Part shown: positions 33,887 through 42,893 of the stretch, one piece after another
Layout of the letters: each line of letters opens with the position of its first letter
Position numbering within the stretch: the stretch's first letter is position 1
NCBI RefSeq assembly: GCF_040219635.1
Contig: NZ_JAVJSC010000009.1
Span: 372,001-436,000 of the forward strand
Direction: 5' to 3'
Source of the DNA: Pyruvatibacter sp.
Lineage (GTDB): Bacteria; Pseudomonadota; Alphaproteobacteria; CGMCC-115125
Length of the DNA stretch: 64,000 nucleotides
The notes under the pieces: model-generated
The model's input: only the letters and a program-made list of their open reading frames with translations
What the model was told of the DNA's origin: nothing
Databases searched by the model: none
Translations under genes and position numbers: made by a program

Positions 33887-34549
33887 ATGCTGCTCATCGC
33901 AGGGCTCGGCAACCCCGGACCCAAGTACGAAAACCACCGCCATAATATCGGCTTCATGGCCGTGGATGCGATTGCCCGCGACCATGGCTTTGGCCCCTGG
34001 CGGGCCGGGTTTCAGGGGGCCGTAAGTGAAGGCCGGCTGGGCACTGAAAAAGTGCTGCTGCTCAAACCCCAGACCTACATGAATGACAGCGGCATTTCGG
34101 TGTCGCAGGCCGCCAACTTCTACAAGCTTGGCCCAAACGACGTGTATGTGATCTATGACGAAATTGACCTCGCCCCCATGAAAGTGCGCGTCAAGGCGGG
34201 CGGCGGGGCCGCAGGCCATAACGGCATTCGCTCGATCGCGGCACATTTCGGCAAGGATTTCATGCGCGTGCGGCTGGGCGTGGGCCACCCCGGCGACAAA
34301 AACAAGGTGCCCGGCTACGTGCTCAAGGATTTTGCCAAAGCCGAGCGCCCCTGGGTAGAGGCCGTGATTGAGGCGGTCAGCGATGCAGTTGTGCATCTTG
34401 CGCAGCAGCGCGATTCCGAGTTCATGAACAAGGTTGCGCTGTATTTGCAGGACCGGGGTTTCGGCACGAAACCGACCAAACAAGAAAGCGGGTTTGGACA
34501 AAAACCTCAACAGCCTGCCAAACCAAAAGATGATGGAGAGAACGCCTGA
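33887..34549 (+). CDS. pth: peptidyl-tRNA hydrolase
   Basis: A 220-residue Pth that frees tRNAs from stalled peptidyl-tRNA. Signatures: LLIAGLGNPGPKYENHRHNIGFMAVD (with the catalytic His), LLKPQTYMNDSG, YVIYDEIDLAPMKVRVKAGGGAAGHNGIRSI, and FMRVRLGVGHPG. The Lys/Gln-rich tail past residue 190 is a common extension. The start at 33887 matches the family; an upstream ATG at 33860 is unlikely. Its stop overlaps ychF (TGATG). Confidence 0.95.
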   Translation: MLLIAGLGNPGPKYENHRHNIGFMAVDAIARDHGFGPWRAGFQGAVSEGRLGTEKVLLLKPQTYMNDSGISVSQAANFYKLGPNDVYVIYDEIDLAPMKVRVKAGGGAAGHNGIRSIAAHFGKDFMRVRLGVGHPGDKNKVPGYVLKDFAKAERPWVEAVIEAVSDAVVHLAQQRDSEFMNKVALYLQDRGFGTKPTKQESGFGQKPQQPAKPKDDGENA

Positions 34550-35646
34550 TGGGTTTCAAATGCGGCATTGTCGGCCTTCCCAATGTAGGCAAATCAACGC
34601 TCTTCAACGCGCTGACCAAAACAGCAGCGGCGCAGGCGGCGAACTATCCATTTTGCACCATTGAGCCCAATGTGGGCGAAGTGGCCGTACCCGAACCGCG
34701 CCTGATGAAGCTCGCCGACATCGCCACCTCCAAGGAAGTGATCCCCGCCCGGCTCACCTTCGTGGACATTGCCGGCCTCGTCAAAGGCGCCAGCCAGGGC
34801 GAGGGTCTTGGCAACCAGTTCCTGGCCAACATCCGCGAAGTGGACGCAGTGGCCTATGTATTGCGCTGCTTTGAAGACGACGACATCACCCACGTTGAAG
34901 GCCGCATTGACCCGCTCAACGACGCTGAGGTTGTGGAAACGGAACTTATGCTTTCCGACCTTGAAAGCCTCGAACGCCGCATGGCGCCGCTGGAGAAAAA
35001 AGCAAAATCCGGCGAGAAGGAAGCCAAGGCACAGCTGGCCCTGATGGAAAAAGCACTGGTGCTGCTGCGCGACGGCAAGCCCGCCCGCATGGCCGCCATC
35101 ACCGACGAGGAGCGCGCCGACTGGCGCAGCCTGCAACTGCTGACATCAAAGCCCGTTCTGTATGTCTGCAATGTGGATGAAGGCTCAGCCGCCACCGGCA
35201 ACAGTTTTTCTGAACAGGTTGCAACACGGGCTGAAGCCGAAGGCGCAGCATTTGTTGTCATCTCCGCCAAGATCGAAGCGGAACTGGCGCAACTCGATGA
35301 CGAAGAGGCCTCTGAATATCTTGAAACGCTTGGCCTTGAAGAGCCAGGCCTCAACCGCCTCATTCAGGCGGGCTACGGGCTGCTGGGTCTGGTGACCTAT
35401 TTTACCGCAGGCCCCAAGGAAGCTCGTGCATGGACAATCCGCAAAGGCACACGCGCGCCCAAGGCAGCGGCCGTCATTCATACGGATTTTGAAAAAGGCT
35501 TCATCCGCGCTGAAACCATCGGCTACGACGACTACGTGTCGCTGGGGGGCGAGACACCGGCCCGCGAAGCAGGCAAGATGCGCCTTGAGGGCAAGGAATA
35601 CATAGTCCAGGACGGCGACGTGCTGCATTTCAGATTTGCAAACTAG
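34549..35646 (+). CDS. ychF: redox-regulated ATPase YchF (Obg-family)
   Basis: A 365-residue YchF/OLA1. The P-loop GLPNVGKSTLFNALT, G3-like DIAGLVKGASQGEGLGNQFL, and the NVDE site in place of the usual NKxD, which explains its preference for ATP. The C-terminal TGS domain ends with GKEYIVQDGDVLHFRF. It binds ribosomes and is linked to stress responses. Overlaps pth by one base. Confidence 0.96.
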   Translation: MGFKCGIVGLPNVGKSTLFNALTKTAAAQAANYPFCTIEPNVGEVAVPEPRLMKLADIATSKEVIPARLTFVDIAGLVKGASQGEGLGNQFLANIREVDAVAYVLRCFEDDDITHVEGRIDPLNDAEVVETELMLSDLESLERRMAPLEKKAKSGEKEAKAQLALMEKALVLLRDGKPARMAAITDEERADWRSLQLLTSKPVLYVCNVDEGSAATGNSFSEQVATRAEAEGAAFVVISAKIEAELAQLDDEEASEYLETLGLEEPGLNRLIQAGYGLLGLVTYFTAGPKEARAWTIRKGTRAPKAAAVIHTDFEKGFIRAETIGYDDYVSLGGETPAREAGKMRLEGKEYIVQDGDVLHFRFAN

Positions 35647-35672
35647 GCACGCGACGGGGAAACTAGGATCAC

Positions 35673-36146
35673 ATGACAAACAAGCCTGAACTTTACTGGG
35701 AAGATTTTCCCGTTGGCGAAGAAGCCACCTTTGGCGCCTATGAAGTGCGCAAGGACGAGATGATCGAGTTTGCGTCGGAGTTTGATCCGCAGCCATTTCA
35801 TCTCAACGAGGAAATTGCCAAGACATCCCTTCTGGGCGGCCTGGCAACATCGGGCTGGCACAACTGCTCAATTGCCATGCGCATCATGTGGGACGGCTAC
35901 CTGCACAAGACAGCCTCAATGGGCGCGCCGGGCGTGGAAGAAGTGCGCTGGCGCAAGCCGGTCTATGCAGGCGACATCCTTTCAATGAAACGCCGCACCC
36001 TCGAGACCCGCCGCTCGAAATCACGCCCCGGCATGGGTCTGGTGCGCTTTGGCTGGGAAATGTTCAACCAGCACAACGACCTCAAAATGACCATGGAAGG
36101 CTGGGCCATGTTCGAGTGCCGCACACCGCACAAGGCGGAGGCATAG
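35673..36146 (+). CDS. MaoC-like hydratase/dehydratase
   Basis: A 157-residue hot-dog-fold protein of the MaoC type. The catalytic motif is EFASEFDPQPFHLNEEIA (Asp and His of the hydratase), followed by GWHNCSIAMRIM and VRWRKPVYAGDIL. It should act on an enoyl-CoA or related acyl substrate. A second MaoC-like gene follows after 3 bases and is similar in sequence, suggesting tandem duplication and perhaps a heterodimer. Confidence 0.88.
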   Translation: MTNKPELYWEDFPVGEEATFGAYEVRKDEMIEFASEFDPQPFHLNEEIAKTSLLGGLATSGWHNCSIAMRIMWDGYLHKTASMGAPGVEEVRWRKPVYAGDILSMKRRTLETRRSKSRPGMGLVRFGWEMFNQHNDLKMTMEGWAMFECRTPHKAEA

Positions 36147-36149
36147 ATC

Positions 36150-36632
36150 ATGTGGTTTGAAGACTTCAAGATCGGTGCCCGCATGGAGCTTGGCTCCTAC
36201 ACCTTCAGCGAAGACGAAATCATCCGCTTCGCCAGAAAATACGACCCGCAGCCTTTTCACGTTGATCCTGTGGCCGCCAAAGACGGCCCCTATGGCGGGC
36301 TTATCGCGTCCGGCTGGCACACCAGCGCCACCTGGATGAAACTGATGGTCGGCACCCGCTTGGGCCAGCCGCGCGCTGCCGGGGATGACAGCCCCCAGGG
36401 CGGCCCCTCGCCCGGCTTCTTCGACATGCGCTGGCCAAACCCGGTGCGGGCGGGCGACACCATCACCTACACCGCTGAATGCGTGGAACTGGTTGCTCTC
36501 AAGTCACGGCCCGAATGGGGCATCGTGCGCCACAAGAATGAAGGCTTTAATCAGAGCGGCAAAATGGTGTTCCATTTCATCGGACAGGGGCTGATGCCCC
36601 GCCGTGACCCCGGCGGTCCGCTTCCCGGCTAA
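36150..36632 (+). CDS. MaoC-like hydratase/dehydratase, second copy
   Basis: A 160-residue hot-dog protein with RFARKYDPQPFHVDPVAAK, GWHTSATWMKLM and MRWPNPVRAGDTITY, the same blocks as its upstream neighbour. Here too Asp and His are kept. An insert, PRAAGDDSPQGGPSP, lengthens the central loop. The paired arrangement is common for short-chain (R)-specific hydratases. Substrate unknown. Confidence 0.88.
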   Translation: MWFEDFKIGARMELGSYTFSEDEIIRFARKYDPQPFHVDPVAAKDGPYGGLIASGWHTSATWMKLMVGTRLGQPRAAGDDSPQGGPSPGFFDMRWPNPVRAGDTITYTAECVELVALKSRPEWGIVRHKNEGFNQSGKMVFHFIGQGLMPRRDPGGPLPG

Positions 36633-36662
36633 CTCGGCCCGCCACACGGCGTCGCGGGCACC

Positions 36663-37364
36663 ATGTTGGAGACTTTGATGCCTCACAAGGGCGAGATGAT
36701 TACGCTCAAAAGCGCAAGCGACGGCGCGACCATCGCCGCTTATCACGTCAAACCGTCCGGCGAGCGCAAGGGTGGCCTTGTTCTGGCGCAGGAAATATTC
36801 GGCGTTACCGATCACATCCGCGATCTGTGTGATGGCTTCGCCCGCGACGGTTATCAGGTGCTGGCCCCATCGCTCTACGACCGCGAGGAGCCGGGATTTG
36901 AAGCAACCTACTCAGACGAGGACATCGCCCGCTCCCTCAGGCTGCGTGATGCAGCAGGCTTCACCCACACACAAGGCGACATTCAGGCCGCCATTGACTG
37001 GCTGCGCATCAACGGCAACCGGCGCGTTCACATTACCGGCTACTGCTATGGCGGCTCCGTTGCATGGATCGCCGCATGTCGGTGCAAGGGGCTGACGTCT
37101 GCGGCGGGCTATTACGGCCGCCACGTCATCGATCACGTGGAAGAAGAGCCCCAATGCGAAACCATTTTGCATTTCGGCGAACGCGACCAAACCATTCCCA
37201 TGGAGTGGGTGCGTGAGATCGAGGCCGCGCACCCGCAAGTCCGCGTCTATGTCTATGATGCCGACCATGGTTTCAATTCTGATCGTCGCGCCAACTACGA
37301 CGAAGACGCCACGCTGGAAGCCCGCGACCGCACACTGGAACTGTTTGAGTCAGCCGGCTTCTGA
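36663..37364 (+). CDS. dienelactone hydrolase family protein
   Basis: A 233-residue alpha/beta hydrolase of the DLH family. The nucleophile elbow is GYCYGG (Cys), with Asp in HFGERDQTIP and His in YDADHGFNSD; LVLAQEIFGVTDHIRDLCDGFARDGYQVLAPSLY is the typical N-terminal core. Classic members open dienelactone in chloroaromatic breakdown, but many act on other esters. The 3' end overlaps the convergent HIT gene by 15 bases. ATG 36681 is an alternative start. Confidence 0.9.
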   Translation: MLETLMPHKGEMITLKSASDGATIAAYHVKPSGERKGGLVLAQEIFGVTDHIRDLCDGFARDGYQVLAPSLYDREEPGFEATYSDEDIARSLRLRDAAGFTHTQGDIQAAIDWLRINGNRRVHITGYCYGGSVAWIAACRCKGLTSAAGYYGRHVIDHVEEEPQCETILHFGERDQTIPMEWVREIEAAHPQVRVYVYDADHGFNSDRRANYDEDATLEARDRTLELFESAGF

Positions 37365-37766
37365 CAGCGCTGCCTGCACCTGCGTGAGCATATTGGCGCG
37401 CGCATCAGCCTCCATCACCACACGCTCCCCAACGCCCCACACAGGGCCGGGCCATGCAAAATCGCCTTCAGTGCGTGCCACGACATGCACATGAAGCTGC
37501 CGTACAATGTTGCCAAGCATGCCGGTGTTGACCTTGGTCGGTTGTGCAATCTGCGCCACCGCTTTTGATATCCGGGCGATTTCGATCATGAGCTGTGCCT
37601 GATCCTCCGCACCCAGATCATGCACTTCTTCAAGTCCCGCCCGCCGCGGCACAGCAATGACCCACAGCGTGCGCGCGTCATCCCGCAGCAGCACGTCGCA
37701 GAGCGGCAACGACACCGCAAGGATGGTCTCCGCTTCAAGACGCCGATCAAGTATGAAACCGCTCAC
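37350..37766 (-). CDS. HIT-family protein
   Basis: A 138-residue HIT (histidine triad) protein. The motif is GNIVRQLHVHVVAR, where the central two His of HxHxH are present and the first position is Gln. Such proteins hydrolyse nucleoside phosphoramidates or dinucleoside polyphosphates. GTG start directly after the apt stop (TAGGTG), so translation is coupled to apt. Proximity to apt fits adenine nucleotide salvage. Confidence 0.87.
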   Translation of the reverse strand: MSGFILDRRLEAETILAVSLPLCDVLLRDDARTLWVIAVPRRAGLEEVHDLGAEDQAQLMIEIARISKAVAQIAQPTKVNTGMLGNIVRQLHVHVVARTEGDFAWPGPVWGVGERVVMEADARANMLTQVQAALSEAG

Positions 37767-38294
37767 CTAGTGACCTTCAAAGGCACACAGGGTCTGGGTT
37801 TCAACGCCTATCTCATTCAGCTTCCTGCAGCCGCCAAGCTCAGGCAGGTCGATCACGAAGCTGGCCGCAATCACTTCACCGCCCGCCTGGCGAATGAGCT
37901 TGATCGCAGCTTCCGCCGTGCCGCCGGTGGCAATCAGATCATCCACCACCAGCACGCGCTGGCCTTTTGTGACGGCATCAATATGCATCTCGACAGTGTC
38001 GGTGCCGTATTCAAGCGCATATTCCACACCGATGGTTTCGCCCGGCAGCTTGCCTTTCTTGCGGATCGGCACGAACGGCTTGCCAAGCTGATGCGCGACG
38101 GCCCCACCCAGAATGAAGCCGCGCGCTTCAATGCCTGCCACCACATCCACCTTGTTGACCACATGCAACTGCACCAGCCGGTCAATCGTCGTGCGAAAGC
38201 CGCACGCATCATTCAACAACGTCGTGATGTCACGAAACATGATGCCCGGCTTGGGGTAGTCAGGAATGGTACGGATCAGGTCTTTGATGTCCAT
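37767..38294 (-). CDS. apt: adenine phosphoribosyltransferase
   Basis: A 175-residue type I phosphoribosyltransferase making AMP from adenine and PRPP. Visible: IRTIPDYPKPGIMFRDITTLL, AGIEARGFILGGAVAHQLG, VPIRKKGKLPGET, and the PRPP loop VLVVDDLIATGGTAEAA. It sits between mtnP upstream, which releases adenine from methylthioadenosine, and the HIT gene downstream, so adenine salvage from polyamine/methionine metabolism is a reasonable joint role. Confidence 0.96.
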   Translation of the reverse strand: MDIKDLIRTIPDYPKPGIMFRDITTLLNDACGFRTTIDRLVQLHVVNKVDVVAGIEARGFILGGAVAHQLGKPFVPIRKKGKLPGETIGVEYALEYGTDTVEMHIDAVTKGQRVLVVDDLIATGGTAEAAIKLIRQAGGEVIAASFVIDLPELGGCRKLNEIGVETQTLCAFEGH

Positions 38295-38318
38295 GGGGAG
38301 CCCTTCAGGATGCGTTGT

Positions 38319-39194
38319 TCAGTTGGAGTTGAGCACACGGCCCGCCACAGCGTCGAGTTTGGCCACAAGTGCCGGGTCGCGCGCCTCAGGTGCAGTAATC
38401 AGCGCTGTATCAAGGGTGGTATCTACGCCCGACGGGCACAGGTCGCGGGTGCGCGGAAAATCGCGCGCCAGATGCGTGACGAGGTTCACAGCATTTGCCG
38501 CATTGGCGTGCATGACTTCCAGAATGTCGGTAACTTCCACCGCGTCGTGGTCGGGATGCCAGCAATCAAAATCCGTGACCATCGCCACCGTCGCATAGGG
38601 TATCTCGGCCTCACGGGCGAGCTTGGCTTCGGGCATGTTGGTCATACCGATGACATCGCAGCCCCACTGGCGATACAGGTTGCTCTCCGCCAGCGATGAA
38701 AACTGCGGGCCTTCCATGCACAAATACGTGCCGCCGCGTGTAACGTTTATGCCCGCCGCCTCAGCGGCGGCCTGCGCGTGGTCCTGCAGGCGCGACGCAA
38801 CGGGATGCGCCATCGACACATGCGCCACCAGGCCGTTGCCAAAGAACGATTTTTCGCGCGCAAACGTGCGATCAATAAACTGATCTACCAGCACGAACGC
38901 GCCGGGCGGCAGGGTTTCACGGAATGATCCGCAGGCGGAAATTGAAATGATGTCGGTCACACCAGACCGCTTCATCACATCAATATTGGCGCGATAGTTG
39001 ATGCCCGACGGTGCCAGCCGATGCCCACGCCCGTGACGCGGCAAAAACACAACGCGCTGGCCTTCAAGCTCGCCGATGTTGAGTGCATCAGAGGGCTCAC
39101 CCCACGGGCTTTCAATCACCGTCCAGCGCGCGTTCCTGAGGCCCGGATGGTCATACACACCTGACCCGCCGATGATGCCCAACACTGTATCCAT
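38319..39194 (-). CDS. mtnP: S-methyl-5'-thioadenosine phosphorylase
   Basis: A 291-residue MtnP. It splits methylthioadenosine with phosphate into adenine and methylthioribose-1-phosphate. Landmarks: LGIIGGSGVYD, FLPRHGRGHRLAPSGINYRANI, SISACGSFRETLPPG, YLCMEGPQFSSLAE, IGMTNMPEAKLAREAEIPYATVAMVTDFDCW. MtnP-type residues (SACGS, MTNMPE) favour methylthioadenosine over inosine. Its product adenine is the substrate of Apt, encoded 24 bases downstream. Confidence 0.94.
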   Translation of the reverse strand: MDTVLGIIGGSGVYDHPGLRNARWTVIESPWGEPSDALNIGELEGQRVVFLPRHGRGHRLAPSGINYRANIDVMKRSGVTDIISISACGSFRETLPPGAFVLVDQFIDRTFAREKSFFGNGLVAHVSMAHPVASRLQDHAQAAAEAAGINVTRGGTYLCMEGPQFSSLAESNLYRQWGCDVIGMTNMPEAKLAREAEIPYATVAMVTDFDCWHPDHDAVEVTDILEVMHANAANAVNLVTHLARDFPRTRDLCPSGVDTTLDTALITAPEARDPALVAKLDAVAGRVLNSN

Positions 39195-39224
39195 ACACTT
39201 GACCCCTGTTATCCGGCCTCACAT

Positions 39225-39256
39225 GCAAAAGGCCGCCCGCATGAACGGACGGCCTT
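39225..39256 (-). terminator. terminator of the petABC operon
   Basis: On the minus strand AAGGCCGTCCG-6-CGGGCGGCCTT, then TTTGC. It lies 28 bases beyond the petC stop and is GC-rich with a short T-tract. Confidence 0.75.
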
Positions 39257-39284
39257 ATGTGTAACGTGTCTCTTCGCAGCGAGG

Positions 39285-40088
39285 CTAGTGCTGGTCTGAC
39301 CAGATCTTGCGCTGGGTGAAGTACAGCAGCCCGGCCAGAATGACCAGGAACAGTACGACCACAAAGCCGGTGCTCTTGCGGGCTTCAAGCTTTGGTTCCG
39401 CCGCCCAGTGCAGGAACGTCGTCACGTCCTTGGCCATCTGCTCAACGGTGGCTTCGGTGCCATCTGCATAGGAAACCGAATCCGGATAGATCGGTTGTGC
39501 CATAGCAATCTGCTTGCCGGAGAAGTACGGGTTGTAGTTCATGCCCGGCTGCATGGTCATGTCAGCAGGCGCATCCTCGTAGCCGACCAGCAACGAGTAC
39601 AGGTAGTCCGCACCACCGTCGCGCGCCTTGGTCATCAAAGTGAGGTCGGGCGGGTACGCGCCGTTGTTGGCCAAACGACCAAGCTGCTCGTTTTCAAACG
39701 GATATTTGAACGTGTCTTTGGGTTGCGCAGGACGCTCGAACATGTCGCCGTCTTCGTTCGGGCCGTCCATCACCTGATACTGAGCAGCAATCGCTTTCAC
39801 TTCAGCTTCGGAAAAACCCGGACCACCCTCATCGCCAAGGTTGCGGTATTTCAAAAACTTGAGGCCGTGACACGCCGAACAAACCTCTTTGTACACCTGA
39901 AAGCCGCGCTGGAGGGCTGCACGATCAAAAGTGCCGAACGGGCCTTCCCAGCTCCACGAAATATCGCGCGGCGCCTTGTATTCACCCGCCGCGTTGGCAG
40001 GCGCAACTGAGGCAAGCGCCAGGCCACCGGCCATGGCAAGTGTGCCGACAATCCCAAGAACAGACTTCTTAAATGAAGAATGGTGCAT
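39285..40088 (-). CDS. petC: cytochrome c1 of the bc1 complex
   Basis: A 267-residue exported cytochrome. A signal peptide (GIVGTLAMAGGLALASVAPANA) is followed by the haem c motif VCSACHGLKF (CxxCH), PPDLTLMTKARDGGADY, and the Met-ligand region AMAQPIY; a C-terminal membrane anchor is FVVVLFLVILAGLLYF. It passes electrons from the Rieske centre to soluble or membrane cytochrome c. The start at 40088 (MHHSSFKK) is preferred to one six codons earlier. Last gene of petABC. Confidence 0.94.
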   Translation of the reverse strand: MHHSSFKKSVLGIVGTLAMAGGLALASVAPANAAGEYKAPRDISWSWEGPFGTFDRAALQRGFQVYKEVCSACHGLKFLKYRNLGDEGGPGFSEAEVKAIAAQYQVMDGPNEDGDMFERPAQPKDTFKYPFENEQLGRLANNGAYPPDLTLMTKARDGGADYLYSLLVGYEDAPADMTMQPGMNYNPYFSGKQIAMAQPIYPDSVSYADGTEATVEQMAKDVTTFLHWAAEPKLEARKSTGFVVVLFLVILAGLLYFTQRKIWSDQH

Positions 40089-40106
40089 CTTGTTTCCTCT
40101 CTTCAC

Positions 40107-41429
40107 CTAAGCGTTGCGGTCGGGTGCAGCAGTGGCCCCCGCCGGCGTTGCGCCACCAGAGCCGCCCGGCCCGTCGTCAGTGATGGGTTTATGCGACAGC
40201 ACCGCGTCTGAAATACTGGCCGGAATGGGCTTTGGCGTTTCCACAAGGCCCAGCACCGGCAGAATGACCAGGAAGTGCGCGAAGTAATACGCGGTCAAAA
40301 TCTGTGCTGCCAGCACATAGCCGCCTTCAGCAGGCTGCGCGCCGAGCCAGCCCAGAATCAGGCAAACCACAACAAAGATCCAGAAGAACTGCTTGTACAG
40401 CGGCCGATAGCGCGCCGACTTGACCTTGGAGGTATCCAGCCAGGGCAGGAAGAACAGCACCGCGATGGACCCGAACATGGCAATTACGCCACCCAGTTTG
40501 GCGGAGATCGGCCCAATGTCGAAGGTGATGGCGCGCAGGATTGCGTAGAACGGCAGCAGATACCACTCAGGCACAATGTGAGACGGCGTCACCAGCGGGT
40601 TGGCTTCCACATAGTTGACCGCGTGGCCAAGCACGTTGGGGTCGTAGAACACAAAATACGCAAACAGGATGGCGAACACCGTAAGCGCAAACGCATCCTT
40701 CATTGTGTAATACGGGTGGAACGGCACGGTATCCTGCTTGTCCTTGACCTCAACACCCGTCGGGTTGTTGTTGCCCGGCACATGCAGCGCCCAGACGTGC
40801 AGCAGCACGACGCCGGCAATCATGAACGGGAACAGGTAGTGCAGTGAATAGAAGCGGTTGAGCGTTGCGTTATCAATTGCAAAGCCACCCACAATCCAGG
40901 TCTGCAAAGCCTCACCCACAAGCGGGATAGCGCCGAACAGGCTGGTAATCACATTGGCACCCCACAGGCTCATCTGGCCCCATGGCAGCAGATAGCCAAG
41001 GAAGGCGGTGGCCATCATCAGCAGATAGATGATGACGCCCAAAATCCACAGCACTTCGCGCGGCGCTTTATACGAGCCGTAATACAGCCCGCGGAACATG
41101 TGCAGATACACAGCCAGAAAGAACATCGACGCGCCGTTGGAGTGCACATAGCGCAACAGCCAGCCGTAATTCACGTCGCGCATGATCTTCTCGACGCTGG
41201 CAAACGCCATATCCACATGCGCTGTGTAGTGCATGGCCAGGATCACGCCGGTGAGGATCTGTACCGCAAGGCAAAACGTCAGAATGCCGCCGAACGTGTA
41301 CCAGTAGTTCAGGTTCTTCGGCGTCGGGAAATCGATGAATGAGTCATGCGCCAGCCGCATCAGCGGAAGCCGGTCGTCCATCCAGCGCGCAAAGCCGTTT
41401 GACGGCTGATAGGTAGATTCGTGAGCCAT
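40107..41429 (-). CDS. petB: cytochrome b of the bc1 complex
   Basis: A 440-residue eight-helix protein. The quinol-oxidising motif PEW is in SHIVPEWYLLPFYAILRAI; the four haem His lie on helices B and D (MHYTAHVDMAFASVE region and SLHYLFPFMIAGVVLLHVWALH). GWLLRYVHSNGASMFF and LPWGQMSLWGANVI are conserved. It oxidises ubiquinol and pumps protons in the Q cycle. The Gly/Pro/Ala C-terminal tail is a local extension. Confidence 0.96.
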   Translation of the reverse strand: MAHESTYQPSNGFARWMDDRLPLMRLAHDSFIDFPTPKNLNYWYTFGGILTFCLAVQILTGVILAMHYTAHVDMAFASVEKIMRDVNYGWLLRYVHSNGASMFFLAVYLHMFRGLYYGSYKAPREVLWILGVIIYLLMMATAFLGYLLPWGQMSLWGANVITSLFGAIPLVGEALQTWIVGGFAIDNATLNRFYSLHYLFPFMIAGVVLLHVWALHVPGNNNPTGVEVKDKQDTVPFHPYYTMKDAFALTVFAILFAYFVFYDPNVLGHAVNYVEANPLVTPSHIVPEWYLLPFYAILRAITFDIGPISAKLGGVIAMFGSIAVLFFLPWLDTSKVKSARYRPLYKQFFWIFVVVCLILGWLGAQPAEGGYVLAAQILTAYYFAHFLVILPVLGLVETPKPIPASISDAVLSHKPITDDGPGGSGGATPAGATAAPDRNA

Positions 41430-41458
41430 GTATGCCTCGTGTCAGCGTGCTTTGCGGA

Positions 41459-42037
41459 TTAACCGATGCGAATGCGCGTATCGGACAGGAACTCGAGTTG
41501 CGGAACCGGAAGGTTCTCCGGTGCCGGACCCCGACGGATGCGGCCTGCAATATCGTAGTGCGAGCCGTGGCAGGGACAGAACCAGCCCCCGAAGTCACCC
41601 TGGTTGGCCAGCGGTACGCAACCAAGATGCGTACACACACCCACAACCACCAGCCACTTTTCGGTATCAGATGCCGCGCGGTTGATGTCTTCGGCACCCG
41701 CATCAGGCGCGATATTGGCGTTGCGTGCCAGCGGGTCCGGCAGTTGATCCACCGGAACCGCGCGCGCTTCTTCAATCTCGGCAGCGGTACGGTGACGAAT
41801 GAACACCGGCTTGCCACGCCACATGATGGTAATGCCCTGCCCCTCGACGACATTGGAAATGTCCACCTCAGTGGACGCCAATGCGCGGGTGGAAGCGTCC
41901 GGGTTCATCTGCGCGACCAGCGGCCATACGGCAAATGTGGCACCGACGGCTGCAAATGAGCCGGTGGCCACATACAAAAAGTCACGCCGGGTCGGCTCTT
42001 CGCCGCCTGCGCCGGGTTGGGTGTTCGCGTCTGCCAA
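41459..42037 (-). CDS. petA: Rieske iron-sulfur subunit of the bc1 complex
   Basis: A 192-residue Rieske protein with a twin-arginine-type start, PTRRDFLYVATGSFAAVG, that also serves as membrane anchor. The 2Fe-2S ligands are in CTHLGCVPL and CPCHGSHYD, with GRIRRGPAPENL following. It is first in the petA-petB-petC order, upstream of cytochrome b by 29 bases. Export by Tat is expected. Confidence 0.96.
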   Translation of the reverse strand: MADANTQPGAGGEEPTRRDFLYVATGSFAAVGATFAVWPLVAQMNPDASTRALASTEVDISNVVEGQGITIMWRGKPVFIRHRTAAEIEEARAVPVDQLPDPLARNANIAPDAGAEDINRAASDTEKWLVVVGVCTHLGCVPLANQGDFGGWFCPCHGSHYDIAGRIRRGPAPENLPVPQLEFLSDTRIRIG

Positions 42038-42399
42038 CGGATGTGTCCTCCGGACTTATGGTCTTGACACCGAAAGCCCCATGATGGGGCCATGCGGCTG
42101 GGTAGGCCAGCAACGAAAAACGGCGCTTTGAGTCTAAAGAGCTGTGAAAGTCCCCACGGGCCCTGAAAAAGCCCCTGCACCGCGCCGTTCTTTTGCCACC
42201 GGCTAAGCTAAATTGTCCACCCCTGCAGGGTTATGTGGCACGATGCCGCAAGCTTTTGCCCCTAAGTCACTGATATATCGAGCATATGTCGGGGCGCGCA
42301 GATGCGCTCCCGCAGTGACGCCGCGCCCTGGCCATTGGCTGTGGGCACGCCCACCATCTCTAATTTGCCATCCCGCGCCAAACAACACCGAGTCACTCC
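42038..42399. other. divergent intergenic region between petA and trmL
   Basis: 362 bases containing the palindrome at 42076-42090 and otherwise no recognisable gene. It must carry the petABC promoter (minus) and the trmL promoter (plus). I could not fix either with confidence; several short ORFs have no support. Confidence 0.5.
42076..42090. promoter_or_regulatory. GCCCCAT-G-ATGGGGC palindrome upstream of petA
   Basis: A perfect 15-base inverted repeat 39 bases ahead of the petA start. It may be a regulator-binding site or leader hairpin. A PetP/PetR-type link is possible but untested. Confidence 0.35.
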
Positions 42400-42867
42400 A
42401 TGCGCCTTGCGCTCTTTGAGCCAGATATTCCCCAGAACACCGGCACGATGATGCGCCTTGCCGCCTGCCTGAACGTGGGCGTCGATATCATTGAGCCCTG
42501 CGGCTTCACTCTGTCAGACCGGCGGTTCAAACGCGCCGGCATGGACTATCTCGACCATCTGGACCTGACCGTCCACGCTTCATACGAGGCGTTTTGCAGC
42601 ACCAGGGCAGACGGGCGGATTGTTCTGCTGACCACCAAAGGCGATGTGGCCCATCACCGCGCGCAATATCACTCCACCGATATGTTGATGGTGGGACGCG
42701 AAAGCGCTGGCGTTCCCGACCATGTGCATGAGGCGGCAGACCTGCGTGTCGTCATTCCCATGATGCCGCACCCGCAATTGCGCTCGCTCAATGTTGCCGT
42801 CGCCGCCGCCATGGTACTTGCCGAGGCGCTGCGTCAGACCGGGAGCTTTCCCGGCGACCCACAATAA
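42400..42867 (+). CDS. trmL: tRNA (cytidine/uridine-34 2'-O)-methyltransferase
   Basis: A 155-residue SPOUT methyltransferase. LALFEPDIPQNTGTMMRLAACLNVGVDIIEPCGF is the N-terminal TrmL block; the knot has LMVGRESAGVPDHVHE and VVIPMMPHPQLRSLNVAVAAAMVLAEALRQ. It methylates the wobble ribose of certain tRNAs. hemF follows 26 bases later on the same strand. Confidence 0.94.
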   Translation: MRLALFEPDIPQNTGTMMRLAACLNVGVDIIEPCGFTLSDRRFKRAGMDYLDHLDLTVHASYEAFCSTRADGRIVLLTTKGDVAHHRAQYHSTDMLMVGRESAGVPDHVHEAADLRVVIPMMPHPQLRSLNVAVAAAMVLAEALRQTGSFPGDPQ

Positions 42868-42893
42868 ACCGCGATATCTGCGCCAACCGGAGT

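Noticed and set aside
37620..38699. 359-residue ORF on the plus strand
   Set aside because: Antisense to the HIT, apt and mtnP genes, which have clear motifs on the other strand.
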